Assembly (NCBI GenBank): GCA_010094045.1 | Contig: ML986701.1 | Span: 91,222 to 155,221, forward strand | Reading direction: 5' to 3' | DNA: 64,000 bases | Origin: Lojkania enalia | Taxonomy: Eukaryota; Ascomycota; Dothideomycetes; Pleosporales | The notes under the pieces: generated by a model | What the model saw: only the letters and a program-made list of their open reading frames with translations | The model's database searches: none | What the model was told of the DNA's origin: nothing | Shown: piece by piece, positions 59,291 through 64,000 of the stretch | Layout: each line of letters starts with the position of its first letter | How positions within the stretch are numbered: the stretch's first letter is position 1 | Program-made: the position numbers and the translations under genes

Positions 59291-61081
59291 TTCTAAAGTA
59301 GCTACTATAAGTCTAACTATAACTTATAGTTAGATATTTATTTCTTTTATAACTAGTAGCTATATATAACTACTATAAGTCTAAAAGGCTTATAATTATA
59401 TATAGCTATTATAAGTTTAATTATAGCTTATAGCTAGATATTTATTTTCTTTTTAATCTACTAGTACTATTTTATCTAATTTTATTCTACTAGATTTTAA
59501 GGTTTTAATAAAACTAGGCTATACTAGATTATATCTTTTTATATATATTTCTACTACTCTCTTATTTATTATATTAGATTTAAATATATTTAAATTTAAA
59601 GAAAGTATATAAATTTAGATTATATATTTAGTTAGCTATATAGCTCTTAACTAAACAGTTTTATATACTATATATTCCCCAGCTATATCTTAACCGAGAG
59701 GTAAAAGGACTTTATTAATATATTAATCTATACTACTCTATATAGTTTCTACTCTCTTCTACTTATATCTATAATATATAATAGTAGAAGATATAATATA
59801 ATATTATAGATACTTATATATAGTTAGTTAATTATACTTTAAATAGTTAACTCTATTACTATATACTATATATAAATATTAAAATATTATATAAAGAATA
59901 GAAATATCTATATTATATAGGTTTTTATAGAAGCTAGATCTATACTACTATATAGGCTAGCTAGATTAGTAAAATCTTTCTCTATTATAGTTATAATAAG
60001 TTAGTTATTTTCTAGCTAGTAGCTAATAACTATTACTAGTAGCTAGTTTAGATATTATAGTAAGAGTAGTATAAGTATAGAAGTATTATAGTATTACTAT
60101 AATATTATTATATAGGTTTATTAAATTAATAAAACCTTTTTCTATTATAGTTATAATAAATTAGTTATATTCTAACTAGTAGTTAATAGTTATTATTAAT
60201 CGCTAGTTTAAAAATTATATTAAGAGTAATATAGATATAAAAGTATTATAATATTATTATAATATTTTATAATTTTAAATTATAGGTTAATAATATAATG
60301 TTATCTAATTTATAATTAAAATAGTTAAATTATATCTTATAAAAATAGTAGTAATTTATTTCTCTTTTATTAGCTATCTTTTTTTTAAGAAAACTAAATA
60401 TATAAATTTTTTAGTTCTACTACTCTATCTATTATTATTATACTATAATCTATTATACTAGTCTATTATAATTACTATAATAAATATCTAAAGATTTTAT
60501 AGTATTTAATTAGCTATTTCTATCTAAAGATAAATAATAAGAGTAGATTTATTATATAATATATATTTATAGAATATTTTTCTATAGATAAAATCTATCT
60601 AGATCTAAATTAGACCTAGTATAAAATATCCGCGGATATTATCCGGAATATAGTATATTTATAGATTGTAATATATTTGCGTATATATAGATAAAATTTT
60701 ATTCTTATCTAATATTATATTATATATATATATATATATTTTATTATAGCTATATACCTTATAAATATAGGCCGTTATAAAGCGCTAACTATATATATTC
60801 TACTTCCTTATACCTGCTCTATTTTAAAAAGCTAACTATAAGACCTACTTATCTAATACCTAACTCTATACTTAATAAAGGAAAGAAAAGAAAAGTAATA
60901 TACTACTATATATAAGATAAGCTATATAACTAGTTATAGCCTCGCGTTTATAGGGTATTTCCGGCGTTATACGCCTCTTAATTGGTAGTATAGTAGCTAA
61001 AACGCGTTTATAGACAGCTTATCATTCTACGCCTATAAGGTAGAAGAGAAGGCTTTTAGCTACCTCTACTTATCTACTTCC
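59291..61081. other. A+T-rich repeat debris without recognisable genes
   Basis: No coding motif is identified. Contents include a ~104-bp duplicated unit (59301 and 59405), a sequence resembling the inverse of 10108-10235 (59815-59925, possible LTR relic), and two ~160-bp tandem units (starting near 59952 and 60112). The part after 60780 regains some CG and may be the 3' end of LINE copy C. Confidence 0.5.
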
Positions 61082-61360
61082 TATAACAGCATAGGTAAGA
61101 TAATAGGTCTAAATGCGGCACGAATCTACTTAGAGGTATATAAGAGTATATAGGGGTTTAGGGACCTAAGAATTCTATTAACACCTATAGGCCTTATATA
61201 AAAGGATATAGAAGAACTACTAAACTACTTATAAGGGAGTGTACAACTATATATAGAAGGGAAAAGGGGCGGAGCCGGGGGTAGGATAAGATAAGCGAAA
61301 AGCTTTAAGATAAGGTTGTATATAAAGCTTTTTATAGAACGATTTCTTCGTATTATTATA
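61082..61360 (-). repeat. Solo LTR, gypsy family G2
   Basis: This 279-bp LTR is in the same orientation as 41159-41437. CTTCC flanks both sides (61077-61081, 61361-61365), a perfect 5-bp target duplication. Confidence 0.9.
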
Positions 61361-63881
61361 CTTCCCCTTTATTTCTACTTACTTTATTTTATACCTTTAA
61401 TTATAGCCGCCCTATACTTTTTACAAATTTAATTATCGCTCTAACTACTTCTATATCTAGCTTCTAATACTAAATCGGTCTATCTATACTCTACCTACTT
61501 CTTTTTTATCTACTTAAGTACCCTTCTAGCACGTATAATAGCTTACTAAACCGCTATCTATGCTGCTATTATAACTTTACTCTTTACTATCTCTATCTTC
61601 TATATAAGAAGAGAAAGTATACTATTAACTCTTTATATCTATACTCGTATACTATTATATCTACAGCCTTAATCTTATAGAGATACTTATTAAAGAATAT
61701 TTTACCCGTCTATAGTTATATAATAATAGCCGTTTTATTACTATTTAGCTATTAGTATATTTCTACTAACTTACCTAAATAGAATACTATATTAATCTTC
61801 TATATAAACTTTCTCTTCTCTTCCTACTTTAGTAGAAGCGGTCTTATTATTACGTTAGCTTTTTCTAGTACTAACCGTATTAGATATTATAGTACTCTAT
61901 CTTACTATAGTAGCTACTTGCTTTCTTCTCTTATTACTTCTTTCGCTAGTCTATCTACCTACTTATTTCTTTTAATCCCTATATATCCTAGAATCTAATA
62001 TAGTATAGTATTAGTTATCTAAAGTTTTTTAATAATCTCTATTATAGTAACTTAATATATATTAGTTTATTAACTATATACTAATAGAAACGCTAATTAT
62101 AAGTTAGAAAAGATCCTAATACTTAATACTAGTATAGGCTAACTATCTTTATTAAGGGCTATATATAATAGGTCTTATAGCTAATTAGTAGCTTTACTAA
62201 TTACTAGTAGTTCGGTTAGATATACATCTATCTAGTTTAAGTTTACTACTATCTTTAAGACGTAAATTTATAATAGTCTTATATATACTCTAATATCTAC
62301 TCTATTATTCTATACTAATACGTCTATATATATATCTACCTATTTTAGCTAATAGTCCCTTATAATAGCTTATACCCGCTCTTTATTCTTATATATTATT
62401 ACTTTAGGTTGCTCTACCTATAGTAGATATATATATAGCTTAACTTTAAGTACTATATCTATCTAAACGTCTATATATATCTCTACTACTTTTATAAGTA
62501 GAGATTAATACTTTATATATAGTTATTATTACTTAAGTATCTAATAGAAATATAACTAACTTAGCTTATAGATTAAGATCTAGAATATAATTATTTACTT
62601 CTTTAGTTTCTGTTCTATAGAGAGTAGGCCTGCCTCTACTTTTACTATAGATAGAGCTACTATATAGAATCTTCTAATTACTACTTATACTATAATCCTC
62701 TACAACTATAAAAAGAGCTATTTTATATTATACGTCGCGATTAGATACTATACTAGTAATATATAGTCTACTACTAGTAGTACCATATTCTACGCCAGCT
62801 ACTTAACTACTTTAGGTTACAGTTCTTTTATTCTATATAGTACTAGTACTACTTTTATTACTTTACCTATTTTATCTACTATATAGACCTTAAACCTTAA
62901 CTCCTTATCTAGTATAATATCTAGTAGCTTAACTTTATCTTTTAGTATAATCTTCTTTCCTTTAAACTATAGTAGTATTATACTATCTCTACCTACTACT
63001 TTATATTATATAAGGTAAATAAAACTCGTTTTAGGTACCTTAAACTAAGCTCTACTAGTATACTTCTACTTTTCTAATATCGGAATTACTTCGTCCTAGA
63101 TAATCCGTGTATTTTCTTTAACTAACTATCTTATAACCTATATTAAGTAGTTGTTAATAAATGCTATTAAACTGCTATATTATAAAAGCGCTCTATATTA
63201 GATCTATATTAAAGAAGAGGAAAAGAATAGGAGTAAGCGCGGATTCTTATAGAAGACCTACCTATAGAAGACTCTATACTTCTATTATTCTACCGTTAAT
63301 AAGAATATATACTTACTATTCTATATAGAAGTCCTATACCTACTATATAATCTTCTCTAGGATCTATTACTACTGTAATCTTCTAATCTCTAGCTTAGTA
63401 GCTATATTATTATATACTCTCTTAATATTAAATAAAACTAGTAATAGTATTTTCTTTCTATACTAAACTTTAAATATATTTTTATAGAGGTATAATAGTA
63501 TATATATTATTACCCTCTACTTTTATACGCTAAAGTATATCTTAGATAAGAAACTATACTCCTCTACTAAGTATACTATCCTTTTAGCTACTAGTAGCTC
63601 GAGCGCCTTACCCAGTATTAATAGTAGTAAGATTAGCTAGTAGTTGTTAGCTATTATATAGTCTTTTCTATTTAGCTTTTATAATAGTATAATCTTTATA
63701 ACCTTCTACTCTTTTAATACTTTTTTTAGTTCGAGAGATCTCGTAAATAGCTATATAATCTTATTACCTAGAACCAGCTATAGCTCTCTTTATACTCTTA
63801 CTAGTAGACTATTTCTTTCTAGTATCTTATCTAGGTTTACTTTAAAAACGGCTACTTTTATCTTATACTTAACTATTAGCT
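61361..63881 (-). mobile_element. Tad1-like LINE copy C: reverse transcriptase and downstream, RIP-degraded
   Basis: The reverse complement of 63880-63540 reads like the start of a LINE RT: FTRSLELKKVLKE, LNRKDYIIANNYQL, LGKALELLVAKRI and YLVEEYSFLSK. It aligns with 10430-10760 of copy A. The sequence down to 61361 is compatible with the rest of RT and an RNase H-like end but motifs are hard to see. Solo LTR 61082 was inserted in or near its 3' end. Confidence 0.65.
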
Positions 63882-64000
63882 TATAACGATGCAAAGAAAT
63901 CGTTCTACGAAAAGCTTTATATATAACCTTATCCCAAAGCTTTTCGCTTATCTTATCCTACCCCCGGTTCTACCCCTTTTCCCTTCCGTATATAGTTGTA
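63882..64000 (+). repeat. G2 LTR, truncated by window end
   Basis: It starts TATAACGATGCAAAGAAATCG and follows the first 119 bases of the G2 LTR. It retains more CG than the other copies (e.g. CTTTTCGC, ACCCCCGG), so it is a less mutated copy. Whether it is solo or part of a full element cannot be seen. Confidence 0.85.

Overview
The window looks like a filamentous ascomycete chromosome with a two-speed (isochore) layout. A gene-bearing island of normal base composition (about 15.1-30.9 kb) is flanked by strongly A+T-rich DNA made almost entirely of dead transposable elements. Reading frames in the flanks are full of TAG/TAA where Gln or Trp codons are expected, and copies differ almost only by C/T and G/A transitions, which is the pattern of repeat-induced point mutation (RIP). 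The ~50-bp introns, HET and NACHT domains, and Tad1-like, Fot1/pogo-like, gypsy and copia elements all fit Pezizomycotina. A Dothideomycete is a reasonable guess but is not proven.

Left flank (1-15.1 kb). A minus-strand gypsy copy (1-1450) sits in a truncated Fot1-like transposon (1451-2470), which itself interrupts a minus-strand copia element (to ~8250). That copia also carries a 204-bp solo LTR (5815-6018). A complete Fot1-like copy (8251-10107) follows. Next comes a minus-strand Tad1-like LINE (~10.4-15.1 kb) interrupted by a 1274-bp internally deleted copia element (11073-12346) and a second pogo-like family (12446-13955).

Island. A broken HET-NACHT gene and a second HET scrap (16.3-17.3 kb) are followed by seven genes: FAD-linked oxidase 1 (-), cupin 1 (-), UbiA-type prenyltransferase (-), Pth11/rhodopsin-like membrane protein (+), cupin 2 (-), FAD-linked oxidase 2 (+) and short-chain dehydrogenase (-). 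The two oxidases and two cupins are paralogous pairs arranged around the prenyltransferase and membrane protein. Prenyl transfer, flavin oxidation, SDR redox and cupin chemistry together suggest a small secondary-metabolite (prenylated or meroterpenoid-like) cluster. No polyketide synthase, NRPS, terpene synthase, P450 or transcription factor is visible, so the backbone enzyme is elsewhere or lost. Intron structures were rebuilt by hand from splice signals and paralogue alignment.

Right flank (30.9-64 kb). A plus-strand LINE begins in normal DNA and becomes RIP-mutated within about 100 bp. After it a copia element (pieces at 32.56-33.26, 40.73-41.16, 41.44-41.52 and 56.90-59.3 kb) is split by a complete gypsy (33256-40725, TSD AATAG), a solo LTR (41159-41437, TSD TATAT) and a second complete gypsy (41522-56890, TSD AAACT). 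That second gypsy carries a Fot1-like transposon and three copies of another pogo-like transposon, one of which holds a solo LTR with TSD ATATT. A third LINE copy, another solo LTR and a truncated LTR close the window. A 520-base run of N lies at 51119-51638.
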